A program made the translations under genes and the position numbers. A stretch of DNA of 64,000 nucleotides from Planococcus chinensis (GTDB lineage: Bacteria; Bacillota; Bacilli; Bacillales_A; Planococcaceae): positions 39,937-103,936 of the forward strand of contig NZ_JABWTK010000010.1 of assembly GCF_020071995.1 (NCBI RefSeq), written 5' to 3'. Each line of letters opens with the position of its first letter. Position 1 is the first letter of the stretch. Positions 8,351-16,423 of this stretch are shown one piece after another. The notes under the pieces were generated by a model. It was not told the DNA's origin. It saw nothing but the letters and a program-made list of their open reading frames with translations, and ran no database searches.

Positions 8351-9364
8351 TTACAGGGACAATTCTTCGTCCACGCGGTCAATCACGACAAACGGCATCG
8401 AGCCGTCAAAATAAAAGCCGTAATCTTCGTCTTCTGCGGTTTGGATTGCTGAAGGAATTTCCATTTCCATCAGTATTTGCTTCACTTCTGCCATTACCAG
8501 CAAAAACGTTTCTTCCGGAACGCCGGTAACCACATGCGTGAACAAAAAATAGTCTTTCAAAGCCAAGGGTGTGGCGGCTTGCCCTTTCCGGGTCTTGACG
8601 AGCAGGTAGCGAAGCAGATTCGCCTGTACCGGCGCCATTTTTTCGGAAATGCCGTTGTAAGTCAAGACGGCGCCGAATTTATTGAACTTCAGTGAAATGA
8701 CATCCTGCATCGGCGCTTCGACGCTTTCTTCTTTCGAACAAAGCACAGAACCGAACGGTGTGGTAATGCGGTAAGCCTGGCTCTTCAGCATGCCATCGTT
8801 GTAGCAAAGCTGGGTGGACAGCGAAGTGGCATGCTCAGCGGTGGCCATAAAATCCATGGCTGGCACTTCACCTTGGATCGCCGGATGGAGCGCGCAGTTG
8901 GTAATATACAAGACGGCGCGGTTGATTTGCTCCGCATTCAGCAAGTAACGCTCATCGGTATAAAAAGTCTGGCTGTTCAGCGCTTGCTGGAGATAGGCCG
9001 CCGCATCAGAGAAAGCTCCTGAACGGTAAGCCAAAAACCCCAAACGGTAAGCTGCGATCGGGTTTTGCGAGTCATAGGAAAGTACTTTTTTCAGGACTTT
9101 CTCGGAATCTTCGTAAATGGTGCGGTCACTGCCAGAAACAGGAGCGCCGTAGCGCAACAGGTAAGACACCAACTTTTTCTTGATGAAGGTGTAATAGGCA
9201 CGGTAATCTTCATCCTCTTGCACTAGCGCTTCTAATTGACGGTGCATGGCCTCATACACTTCTATTTTAGAATAGCTTAAACTGCCGAGCCTCGTTTCAC
9301 CGAGGCCCAGCAGTTCCTGCTCTAATTCTTCTAGTTCTTCTAAACTGATTCCCTGAAAGCTCAT
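8351..9364 (-). CDS. TPR-like protein with a possible degenerate winged-helix C-terminus
   Basis: I do not recognise a named family. The 337-residue soluble protein begins with a Glu/Leu-rich helix. Its middle (about residues 115-190) has TPR-like helical pairs (AYRLGFLAYRSGAFSDAAAY). The last 100 residues resemble an OmpR-type winged helix: a short strand, then SEKMAPVQANLLRYLL, a long helix, and a C-terminal DYGFYFDG that recalls the GYxF hairpin of that fold. ATG 9364 is chosen because AGGAGG is 6 bases upstream. It stands alone next to the met promoter, transcribed the same way. A regulatory role is only a guess. Confidence 0.7.
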   Translation of the reverse strand: MSFQGISLEELEELEQELLGLGETRLGSLSYSKIEVYEAMHRQLEALVQEDEDYRAYYTFIKKKLVSYLLRYGAPVSGSDRTIYEDSEKVLKKVLSYDSQNPIAAYRLGFLAYRSGAFSDAAAYLQQALNSQTFYTDERYLLNAEQINRAVLYITNCALHPAIQGEVPAMDFMATAEHATSLSTQLCYNDGMLKSQAYRITTPFGSVLCSKEESVEAPMQDVISLKFNKFGAVLTYNGISEKMAPVQANLLRYLLVKTRKGQAATPLALKDYFLFTHVVTGVPEETFLLVMAEVKQILMEMEIPSAIQTAEDEDYGFYFDGSMPFVVIDRVDEELSL

Positions 9365-9596
9365 GACGTTCCTCCTGAACAAAACTGATCGACTTAAAAT
9401 TAATAAAAAAACTCTATGTAAAATAATTTTATGATTTAATAAAAAATAAAATAAGATAAATTTTACATTTTTAATAAACTTGCATCGTTTTTTATGATAC
9501 CAATGCCAAGAAAGATTAACAATAGGGCAAAAGATAATTTTATTGTAAAAGAATTTTATAAGTTCTTCAAAACCATGTCTTTTTCCCTACGAAATC

Positions 9597-9640
9597 AAAA
9601 GCAGCCCTTGCTTTCCATTTTGGAAGCTGGGGCTGCTTTT
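9597..9640 (-). terminator. Terminator of the LLM oxidoreductase gene
   Basis: AAAAGCAGCCC and GGGGCTGCTTTT form an 11-bp stem around a long loop holding a second small inverted repeat (CTTTCCA / TGGAAG). Transcribed leftward it ends in a T-run. The rest of the 9365-9679 gap is very AT-rich and shows no gene. Confidence 0.7.
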
Positions 9641-9679
9641 AGCGATAGTCTTTGGATCGTCAAGGACTTTGACTTCATT

Positions 9680-10756
9680 CTAGACCGGTGCCACCATACT
9701 GCCGATTTCTTTCTCAAGAATCGGCACTACTTGAGCAGCCAGCATTTCGATGTTTTCCTGCACTTTGCCGAACGGTATGCCGCCAATATCCATTTGGGCC
9801 ATAAAGCGCCTGTGGCCGAACAATTCGTGCTGCTGGAGTATTTTCTCCGCAACGTGTTCCGGGCTCCCGACAAACAAAGCGGTTTCCGGACCCGCTAACT
9901 GTTCAAAATCATTCCGTGTCATTCGCGAACTCATTCCGCGCTGGCGATTGACGTAGTTCCAGTAGTTGGCATAGTACGGATAAAACTCCTCTTTCGCTTG
10001 CTCTGTAGTTTTTGCCAGGTAAGCGTGGCCGGTCACCCCGACTTGTAACGATGCCGGCGAATGCCCCGCTTCGATTCCCGCCTGCCGATAGATATCGACA
10101 AGCGGCTTAAACCGTATGGGATCACCTCCAAGAATAGCAAGCGCCATTCCGACGCCCATGCGTCCGGCGCGGGCTGCACTTTCAGGGGTTCCGCCAACCC
10201 CAATCCAGATGGGCAGTTTGCTTTGCAATGGCCGCGGCGCAATTTCCGCGCGCTCTATCGGTGATCGGAATTTACCTTTCCACGAAACAATGCCGCTGTC
10301 GTTCAGTTTCATTATTAACTCCATATGTTCACTAAAGAGCTCATTATAGTCTTTCATGCTGTATCCAAACAGAGGAAACGATTCAATGAAAGCTCCTCGG
10401 CCAGCCAAATTCTCAGCACGGCCCCCGGAAACCAAATCCAAAGTTGCAAAGTCTTCGTACAACCGGACCGGATCCAGTGTACTCAAGACGCTGGTCGCAC
10501 TCGTCAAGCGGATTCGTTCGGTCGCTTGGGCAATTGCAGCCAGCACGACCGCAGGCGAAGAAACCGCATAATCCAGGCGGTGATGCTCACCTACCCCGAA
10601 GATATCGAGGCCAGCCCGGTCCGCCAGTGTTCCCGCTTCTATAATTTCGTCCATCCGCTGTTTGGGGCTGATCATTTCTCCTGTCAGGGGATTCGGTCCG
10701 ATATCCGCTAACGTGTACATTCCGACTTCAAAGCCTTGTTGTTTTAATTTAGCCAC
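9680..10756 (-). CDS. LLM class flavin-dependent oxidoreductase
   Basis: A 358-residue bacterial-luciferase-like monooxygenase expected to use FMNH2 or F420H2-type flavins. Family blocks are GVGEHHRLDYAVSSP near residue 55, LDPVRLYEDFATLDLVSGGR near 110, and RMGVGMALAILGG. Start is GTG 10756, with AAGGAG 8 bases before it. It is a single-gene unit with its own terminator. A 7-bp palindrome lies exactly between its -35 and -10, suggesting repression by a MarR/HxlR/TetR-type regulator. The substrate is unknown. Confidence 0.88.
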   Translation of the reverse strand: MAKLKQQGFEVGMYTLADIGPNPLTGEMISPKQRMDEIIEAGTLADRAGLDIFGVGEHHRLDYAVSSPAVVLAAIAQATERIRLTSATSVLSTLDPVRLYEDFATLDLVSGGRAENLAGRGAFIESFPLFGYSMKDYNELFSEHMELIMKLNDSGIVSWKGKFRSPIERAEIAPRPLQSKLPIWIGVGGTPESAARAGRMGVGMALAILGGDPIRFKPLVDIYRQAGIEAGHSPASLQVGVTGHAYLAKTTEQAKEEFYPYYANYWNYVNRQRGMSSRMTRNDFEQLAGPETALFVGSPEHVAEKILQQHELFGHRRFMAQMDIGGIPFGKVQENIEMLAAQVVPILEKEIGSMVAPV

Positions 10757-10795
10757 TTAATTCGCTCCTTCTTACGCTGCTGTCCGCAACGGCAA

Positions 10796-10824
10796 ATTAT
10801 AAGTTACTTTATGTAACTTACTGT
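10796..10824 (-). promoter_or_regulatory. Promoter with palindromic operator for the LLM gene
   Basis: Minus-strand -10 TATAAT (10801-10796) has a weak ACAGTA -35 17 bases upstream. The spacer is filled by the perfect palindrome AAGTTAC-TTTAT-GTAACTT (10801-10819). A repressor there would block RNA polymerase. The palindrome resembles operators of HxlR/MarR-family redox or electrophile sensors, which is inference. Confidence 0.55.
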
Positions 10825-11088
10825 ATTATGATTATCCAATTATGTCAAACCTTCGTCTTGCAGAACCAGCTTTTTGTGCCGTTCCCCTTTTTTTATGGAC
10901 ACAACTGCAACACAACATTTAAAAAAGTTCTGCTAAAATCTGATTGAATGAAACTTTTGCCGCGTTCCATACGTAACAACAACAAAGAAACATTTTCAAC
11001 GATTTGAACTTAAATTCTCAAGGGTTTGAATCCCCGGAATTTAAGGAATACTATGAACCTGTTTTAAAATCCAAAGGAGACGATCGAT

Positions 11089-11823
11089 GTGAGAAGTGGA
11101 AATCCGAGTTTGAAAGATGAAGTATTTGAAAAAGGCGGTTATGCCAATTCGGGCCGCACGATGACCATTCAAGGAACGGTCAATAAGACGTTCATATTAT
11201 TGCTTTTGGTATTGGCGACAGCGGTCTATTCCTGGAATCAGTACCTCAGCAATCCTGAAACCATCCTGCCCTTGATCCTGGTCGGCGGCATCGGCGGCTT
11301 TGTCGTCGCGATGATTACGATTTTCGTGCCGAAAGCGGCTCCGTTTACAGCTCCGCTTTATGCATTGCTGGAAGGTTTGTTCATCGGGGCGATTTCGGCC
11401 CAGTACGAAGTGCAATACGGCGGCATCGTGTTCCAGGCCGTCCTGTTGACCATCGGAGTGCTTTTAAGTTTGTTGCTTGCCTATAAGTCCGGATTCATCA
11501 AAGTGACGCAGAACTTCCGCTTGGGTGTAGTCGCTGCGACCGGCGCCATCTTCGTTGTGTATTTGATCTCGTTTGTCGGCAGCTTTTTCGGCTTTAACAT
11601 CCCGCATTTGCACGAATCGACGCCGCTTGGCATTATCATTAGCATCGTCATTGTCATCATTGCCGCATTGAATCTGGTGCTGGATTTTGATTACATCGAA
11701 AATGCTTCCGAAAAGCGTGTTCCGAAATATTTTGAATGGTACGGAGCTTTCGGCCTGCTGGTAACGCTCGTTTGGCTGTATCTTGAAATTCTTCGTTTGC
11801 TTGCTAAATTGCGCGACAGATAA
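11089..11823 (+). CDS. Bax inhibitor-1/YccA family membrane protein
   Basis: A 244-residue protein with seven predicted membrane segments, starting at about residue 30 and ending near the C-terminus. It has the YccA-group N-terminus (NPSLKDEVFEKGG) and the conserved late block LDFDYIENASEKRVPKYFEWYGAFGLLVTLVW (split here by loops), typical of the BI-1/YccA family of pH-sensitive ion-leak or protease-modulating proteins. GTG start at 11089 with AAAGGAG 9 bases upstream. Monocistronic, with its own terminator. Confidence 0.88.
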   Translation: MRSGNPSLKDEVFEKGGYANSGRTMTIQGTVNKTFILLLLVLATAVYSWNQYLSNPETILPLILVGGIGGFVVAMITIFVPKAAPFTAPLYALLEGLFIGAISAQYEVQYGGIVFQAVLLTIGVLLSLLLAYKSGFIKVTQNFRLGVVAATGAIFVVYLISFVGSFFGFNIPHLHESTPLGIIISIVIVIIAALNLVLDFDYIENASEKRVPKYFEWYGAFGLLVTLVWLYLEILRLLAKLRDR

Positions 11824-11836
11824 AACAGCGGATAAC

Positions 11837-11885
11837 AAAACAGCCGATTTCCCTCGTTTCAGAGAGGAAATCGGCTGTTTTTATT
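11837..11885 (+). terminator. Terminator after the BI-1 gene
   Basis: AAAACAGCCGATTTCC pairs with GGAAATCGGCTGTTTT, followed by TTATTTTC. This is a strong intrinsic terminator 14 bases after the stop codon. Confidence 0.9.
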
Positions 11886-11993
11886 TTCTCTAAAAAAGCA
11901 GCGCCTTAAAATTAAATCCAAAACTCTGGTTCGCTCGCTCCAATAGCGGCATCCAATGCCTGATAAGCCTAATTGAACTGCCATTTTGCCTAT

Positions 11994-12956
11994 TCAGTTT
12001 CTTCCTTCAAGCAATTGCCTAGCCTCGTCGAGAGAAGGGATTGACGGTATCGCACCTTTTTTAGTGGTCCCCAAAGCCGCAACCGCGTTGGCGAATAATA
12101 TCATGGCTTGCAGCTCTTCAGCTTGTATTGCCTCCCATAAAGCATCTTTCTGAAGAAATTGATGCAAAAAAGCACCCAAGAACAGATCACCTGCTCCCGT
12201 GGTATCGATTGCCTCCACTTTGAAACCCGCAATATGTCCCGTATCTTCTCCAAATCGGTAGAAACAGCCTTGAGTCCCCAACGTCACTAAGACAATTTTT
12301 AATCCGAATTTCTCAAACAAAAATCGAGACCCTTCTTCCAGATCACGGATGCCCGTAGTGAATTCCAGTTCTTCATCAGATAGTTTTAAAATATCCGCAT
12401 ACTGCATCCCCGCAAGGATCGTTTCCTTAGCCTGGCTTAAACTTTTCCAAAGCGCCGGACGCAGATTTGGATCATAGGAAATTAGAACATCGTTCTCTTT
12501 TGCCGCTTGCAGTGCTTTTAATGTGGCCGTCTTGGCCGGTTCATGCGTCATCGAAAGCGAACCGAAATGAAAGACCTTTGCCTGTTGCACCAATGCAACA
12601 TCAACTTCCTGTTCCTGCAGCATAATGTCAGCTCCAGGAGAACGGTAGAATTGGAAAGAACGGTCGCCGTCTTCCTTCAGATGCACAAATGCCAATGTGG
12701 TATTTACATCCTTTGAGTAGATTAAGCCTTGTGTATCAATTCCGCTTTTTTGGAGTGTCTCCCCTAAAAAAGAGCCGAATTGGTCATTCCCCACTTTTCC
12801 TATAAATGCGGTCGATGCATTGAATTTAGCCAGCGTGGCAAGAACATTAGCGGGTGCTCCGCCAGGGTTGGATTCAAACAAGGCATTTCCATTTGCCGAT
12901 TTTCCGGCTGGTGTAAAATCGATCAGGAGTTCACCCAGTGCGACGACGTCAACCAT
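11994..12956 (-). CDS. scrK: Fructokinase, PfkB family
   Basis: A 320-residue sugar kinase of the ribokinase/PfkB family. N-terminal GELLIDFTP and NPGGAPANVLATLAKF bind sugar, and the C-terminal DTTGAGDLFLGAFL carries the anion hole and catalytic Asp. It lies 127 bases downstream of sucrose-6-phosphate hydrolase on the same strand, so it most likely phosphorylates the fructose that enzyme releases. Ribosome site AAGGG precedes the ATG. No sucrose transporter or regulator lies next to it in this window. Confidence 0.88.
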   Translation of the reverse strand: MVDVVALGELLIDFTPAGKSANGNALFESNPGGAPANVLATLAKFNASTAFIGKVGNDQFGSFLGETLQKSGIDTQGLIYSKDVNTTLAFVHLKEDGDRSFQFYRSPGADIMLQEQEVDVALVQQAKVFHFGSLSMTHEPAKTATLKALQAAKENDVLISYDPNLRPALWKSLSQAKETILAGMQYADILKLSDEELEFTTGIRDLEEGSRFLFEKFGLKIVLVTLGTQGCFYRFGEDTGHIAGFKVEAIDTTGAGDLFLGAFLHQFLQKDALWEAIQAEELQAMILFANAVAALGTTKKGAIPSIPSLDEARQLLEGRN

Positions 12957-13045
12957 ATTCCCTTCCCCCTTTTTGTATATACTGCATAACTGGCGAGTAA
13001 ACCGAATTAGGAAACCCGCTCTATCCCGGCGCCAGCTTCTTCACA

Positions 13046-13080
13046 AAGCCACCGGCCGAAATCGCTTCGGCCAGTGGCTT
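13046..13080 (-). terminator. Hairpin between scrB and scrK
   Basis: AAGCCACCGGCCGAA / TTCGGCCAGTGGCTT, a 15-bp stem with one mismatch and a 5-base loop, right after the scrB stop codon. It lacks a good T-run, so it may be a partial terminator or an mRNA-stabilising element rather than a full stop. Confidence 0.5.
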
Positions 13081-13083
13081 GTG

Positions 13084-14538
13084 TTACAGCTCTTTCGGAT
13101 TTCGCAAATTCCACTTTTCAAGCGTTGCATCAACCCGCCCATTTGCCGTGAAGATGACATCTACATCATCTGCTTCAGCAAAGAACCGGGCCGTAAATAC
13201 TTCCTCTCCTCCATTGACAAACAATTCAATCGAGCTGGTGTCGAGGAAGATATGAAGGTCTTCAAGCTTATCCAAAAAGCAGCTTCGGCTTTCAATCTTG
13301 CCGTCTATGAACCGTTTTCTTTCCAAGGTCAAGCGCTTCATATGCTTGGTATAGACGATTGACAAGTTTTTACGGATTTCGATTTTTACTGTGTCGGCGA
13401 GATTTTGGTGGAAACAAGCTTTGATTTCACTGACTGTCCCGGCCAGTTCCGGCCAAGTCTTTGTTTCATTTTCGATGCTTGTTTTGCACCGAAACCCCTT
13501 TCCTTCCCGCAGCTTTTTGAGTTCCTGCACCGGCTTTTGAACAATCCGGTTGATTTTCAATTCGATTTCCCGCGGAATCGTCAAGGCATGCACCCAGCCT
13601 TTTTCAATGGTTGGCTGGTGGGATTCCTGTTCGTCTGTAATTCCCATCCAGCCCAGCATGATTCTTCTCCCTAGCTGATCTTGAAACGTTTGGGGGGCGT
13701 AGAAATCAAACCCACGGTCCAGTTCAATAAATTCGCCGTGTGGAAACTCAGTGGTTCCGACTTTCCATTTCCCTACAAAATAACCTGACTGAAACATATT
13801 GTGGTAAAAGCTTTCTTTTGCTTCCAACCCTTGAGGCGACACGATCAAAATGTCGTTTCCATCCAGTTCAAAAAAATCGGGGCACTCCCACATATAGCCG
13901 AAATCCATCAACCCGTTAAGCCGGTTCCCGGCAAGCGTTCCTTTCAACTCCCATTCCTTTAGATCGGATGAAGCAAACAGGACAACGGCACCTTCCTGAG
14001 AAAAGGTTTGTGCTCCTATAACCATGTACCAGACGCCATCCCGTTTCCATACTTTCGGGTCCCGGAAATGGGACGTGTATCCTTCCGGCAGCAGAACAAC
14101 AGGGCCTTTTTTCTCGAAAGTAAATCCGTTGTGTGAAACAGCCATACATTGATACGTTTCAAGTATGTTGTTGTCATGCCCAACGTTTCCGCTGTAGAAC
14201 AGCACCATGTCTCCATCAACTTCAACAGCACTACCGGAAAAACATCCGTCTCTTTCGTACCACTCACTCGGAACGAGCGATGGCGGGTGTTCTTGCCAAT
14301 AGATGAGATCTTGGGATGTGCAGTGGCCCCAGCATTTAGCACCGTGTACGGTCCCAAACGGGTTCCATTGGTAAAACACATGATAGGTGCCTTTATACTG
14401 GATGAGTCCATTCGGGTCATTCAGCAAGCCGACTGCAGGCATCAAGTGGTATTGCAGCCGGTGCGGGTCAACGTAGTTATTTTTTTGATAGGTTTCCAGT
14501 GTATGAGTCAGTCTTTCAATCCAGTTTATAGTGTTCAT
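13084..14538 (-). CDS. scrB: Sucrose-6-phosphate hydrolase (GH32)
   Basis: A 484-residue glycoside hydrolase of family 32 that cleaves sucrose-6-phosphate to glucose-6-phosphate and fructose. The three acidic catalytic motifs are visible: NDPNG near residue 40, FRDPKVW near 162, and WECPDF near 217. The C-terminal beta-sandwich ends in LHIFLDTSSIELFVNGGEEVFTAR (split by a turn). It starts the two-gene scrB-scrK unit. Phosphorylated sucrose implies a sucrose PTS elsewhere. The small inverted repeat TCTAGT/ACTAGA at 14553-14573 could be an operator. Confidence 0.93.
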   Translation of the reverse strand: MNTINWIERLTHTLETYQKNNYVDPHRLQYHLMPAVGLLNDPNGLIQYKGTYHVFYQWNPFGTVHGAKCWGHCTSQDLIYWQEHPPSLVPSEWYERDGCFSGSAVEVDGDMVLFYSGNVGHDNNILETYQCMAVSHNGFTFEKKGPVVLLPEGYTSHFRDPKVWKRDGVWYMVIGAQTFSQEGAVVLFASSDLKEWELKGTLAGNRLNGLMDFGYMWECPDFFELDGNDILIVSPQGLEAKESFYHNMFQSGYFVGKWKVGTTEFPHGEFIELDRGFDFYAPQTFQDQLGRRIMLGWMGITDEQESHQPTIEKGWVHALTIPREIELKINRIVQKPVQELKKLREGKGFRCKTSIENETKTWPELAGTVSEIKACFHQNLADTVKIEIRKNLSIVYTKHMKRLTLERKRFIDGKIESRSCFLDKLEDLHIFLDTSSIELFVNGGEEVFTARFFAEADDVDVIFTANGRVDATLEKWNLRNPKEL

Positions 14539-14579
14539 CGCAAACTCCCATTTCTAGTGAATTTTCAACTAGATTTCCC

Positions 14580-14772
14580 CTAAACCGCTACGTGTTCGTT
14601 TCCACAGATTTTACATTCCCGGCTTCTATCTTTGTACTCCCCCAGCAAACGGGACAACAGAATGCCCCATTGTCTGCCGCTGCAACTTCAGCCCTGAAAT
14701 TTTTTATTTCTTATTTCTGGCCCTTATGATAAAAGTTGTGAAATTCATGCCTTCAAAAGCTGCTTCCTGCAT
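14580..14772 (-). pseudogene. Decayed small zinc-ribbon gene upstream of scrB
   Basis: A GGGGG ribosome site precedes an ATG at 14772, but that frame stops after 22 codons. A second frame then reads on with EIKNFRAEVAAADNGAFC and CPVCWG. After a one-base shift at a G5 run, a third frame gives EYKDRSRECKICGNEHVAV and a stop at 14580. Together these give CPVC-X11-CKIC, a two-knuckle zinc ribbon. I infer a broken small gene of about 60 codons; no family is assigned. The rest of the 14540-15040 gap is AT-rich and shows no other gene. Confidence 0.35.
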
Positions 14773-14966
14773 GTTAATTCCCCCTCATATTTTATTATTT
14801 ATCTTTTCTAATAATACGATAAAATGATTTAAAAGTTTCATAAAAATTAAAAAAATATTACTTTTTCTTTAGCTTTGTGACTATATAGTTACAATATTTT
14901 AGGATTTCACTTTTTCCTTTAAAAATTCAAAATAGGCTATCTGGCAAGATCAAAATCTTAATCCTC

Positions 14967-14995
14967 TTTACTTCCTCCACCCCTTCCGCTACACT
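14967..14995 (+). promoter_or_regulatory. Candidate promoter of the ykoFEDC operon
   Basis: TTTACT, a 17-base spacer and TACACT, about 50 bases before the TPP aptamer. Both boxes match four of six consensus positions, so this is the best but not a strong candidate. Confidence 0.4.
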
Positions 14996-15045
14996 AGACC
15001 CATCGGGGCAAACCCCGGACCACAAAAAAACTGCATACCGTTTTC

Positions 15046-15140
15046 TGCACTGGGGGTGCCCGATTTTCGGCTGAGATGCAAGCGCAAGCTTCGATCCCTT
15101 ATGACTCGATCCAGGTAATACTGGCGTGAGGAAGTGCGGT
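15046..15140 (+). promoter_or_regulatory. TPP riboswitch (THI element)
   Basis: Conserved thi-box blocks appear in order: GGGGGTGCCC, CGGCTGAGA, GATCCCTT, ACTCGATCCAGGTAATACTGGCG and a closing GAGGAAGTG. A terminator hairpin follows 50 bases downstream, then the ykoF ribosome site. Binding of thiamine pyrophosphate should cause early termination. Confidence 0.95.
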
Positions 15141-15189
15141 GACTTTCCGCAATTGGATCTTTCCCCGAATTTAATTGGCATGGAATAGT

Positions 15190-15220
15190 GGCTGCATCTT
15201 CACGGATGCAGCCTTTTTTT
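15190..15220 (+). terminator. TPP-riboswitch terminator
   Basis: GGCTGCATC and GATGCAGCC form a 9-bp stem with a 6-base loop followed by T7, between the aptamer and ykoF. This is the expression platform. Confidence 0.92.
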
Positions 15221-15249
15221 GTGTAATTTTTTTGAGGAGGAGAATTTAT

Positions 15250-15849
15250 ATGGAACCATTGCAATGCGGCACAAGCCCGATCGTCGGATTTCGCTTTTCT
15301 TTGCATCCGATGACCGGCGATTTTATCAAAGTAATTAAAGGGGCTTTAAACGAAACGGATACCTCAAACGTCTGGATGCATACCGATGACGTCTCGACGG
15401 TCATCCGCGGGAAACAGAACCACGTCTTCAATGTGGCAAAAGCACTGACGCTGCATGCAGCCAAGACCGGCGAGCATGTCGCATTGTCCGGCACATTTTC
15501 GATTGGCTGCCCGGGAGATTCTGCGGGCGATGTCTACTTGGACAAAGATGACGTGCTGCTGAACACCGATGACACAAAGCAATACGTATCTTCACAATTT
15601 GCCCTGTATCCAATGAACGACCCGGATTACATGGCCGTTATTTACCGTGAAGTCGACCGTGCCAAGGCACAAGGCGTCTTCAACGAATCGATGCATTACG
15701 CAAGCGGCATCCACGGCGATATCCATGACGTCTTTGCGTTTTACGAGGAAGCATTTACGAATGCCCGCTCCGAAGAGCACCGCCATTTGGTCATGACGGT
15801 ATCAATGAGCATCAACAGCCCTTCGCACGGAGGAAAAAAAGATGCTTAA
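15250..15849 (+). CDS. ykoF: YkoF family thiamine/HMP-binding protein
   Basis: A 199-residue protein with the two tandem ferredoxin-like repeats of YkoF, which in B. subtilis binds thiamine or its hydroxymethylpyrimidine moiety. Repeat 1 starts GFRFSLHPMTGDF and repeat 2 starts SQFALYPMNDPDYM. Start is ATG 15250 with GAGGAG about 10 bases upstream. It is the first gene after the TPP riboswitch and overlaps ykoE by 8 bases. YkoF is thought to assist the YkoEDC importer. Confidence 0.92.
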   Translation: MEPLQCGTSPIVGFRFSLHPMTGDFIKVIKGALNETDTSNVWMHTDDVSTVIRGKQNHVFNVAKALTLHAAKTGEHVALSGTFSIGCPGDSAGDVYLDKDDVLLNTDDTKQYVSSQFALYPMNDPDYMAVIYREVDRAKAQGVFNESMHYASGIHGDIHDVFAFYEEAFTNARSEEHRHLVMTVSMSINSPSHGGKKDA

Positions 15850-16423
15850 ATCATGGAAGCTGAAAGAAGTTGTGCTGATGTCGCTGTTTGCCATCGTCTT
15901 TGGCATTGTCTATTTGCTGTTTGTCCATCTTTCGAATATCTGGGCCGGCATCATCGGGCCCATTGCCTATGAATGGCTGTTCGGCATCTGGTTTATCGTA
16001 TCGATCATTTGCATGAACATCATCCGGAAACCGGGAGCTGCCGTGCTGTCGGAATCGATGGCGGCGGCAATCGAAGTGCTGCTCGGCAATGCAGTCGGTC
16101 CGCGCCTGCTGTTGTCCGGCATTGTCCAGGGACTCGGAGCGGAAGCGGCGTTTGCAGTGACCGGCTACAAGCATTTCAATCTGGCGGTGTTTATGCTTGC
16201 CGGAGCCGGTTCTGCTGTGTTCAGTTTTGTGTACGGCTATTTCATCTCCGGCTATGCAGGGCTTGATCCCTCATTTGTGGCCTTGATGTTTACGCTGCGC
16301 GTCTTAAGCGGCATGGTCATCGCCGGCATCGGAGGCAAGTACATTTCAGACGGCTTGCTCGCGACCGGTTCGCTGCGGGGCTATGCGATTGCCCGCGCAG
16401 AAAAAGGTGATGCCGGTGCATGA
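15842..16423 (+). CDS. ykoE: ECF-type thiamine-precursor transporter substrate component YkoE
   Basis: A 193-residue membrane protein with about five hydrophobic helices. It matches the YkoE family (LKEVVLMSLFAIVFGIVY near the N-terminus, GPIAYEWLFGIWF near 40), the substrate-specific subunit of the YkoEDC importer. It overlaps the end of ykoF and uses the GGAGG within it. The 3' end overlaps the start of ykoD. Confidence 0.92.
   Translation: MLKSWKLKEVVLMSLFAIVFGIVYLLFVHLSNIWAGIIGPIAYEWLFGIWFIVSIICMNIIRKPGAAVLSESMAAAIEVLLGNAVGPRLLLSGIVQGLGAEAAFAVTGYKHFNLAVFMLAGAGSAVFSFVYGYFISGYAGLDPSFVALMFTLRVLSGMVIAGIGGKYISDGLLATGSLRGYAIARAEKGDAGA

Noticed and set aside
9494..9898. 134-codon plus-strand frame
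   Set aside because: It covers the LLM gene's terminator and 3' end on the opposite strand.
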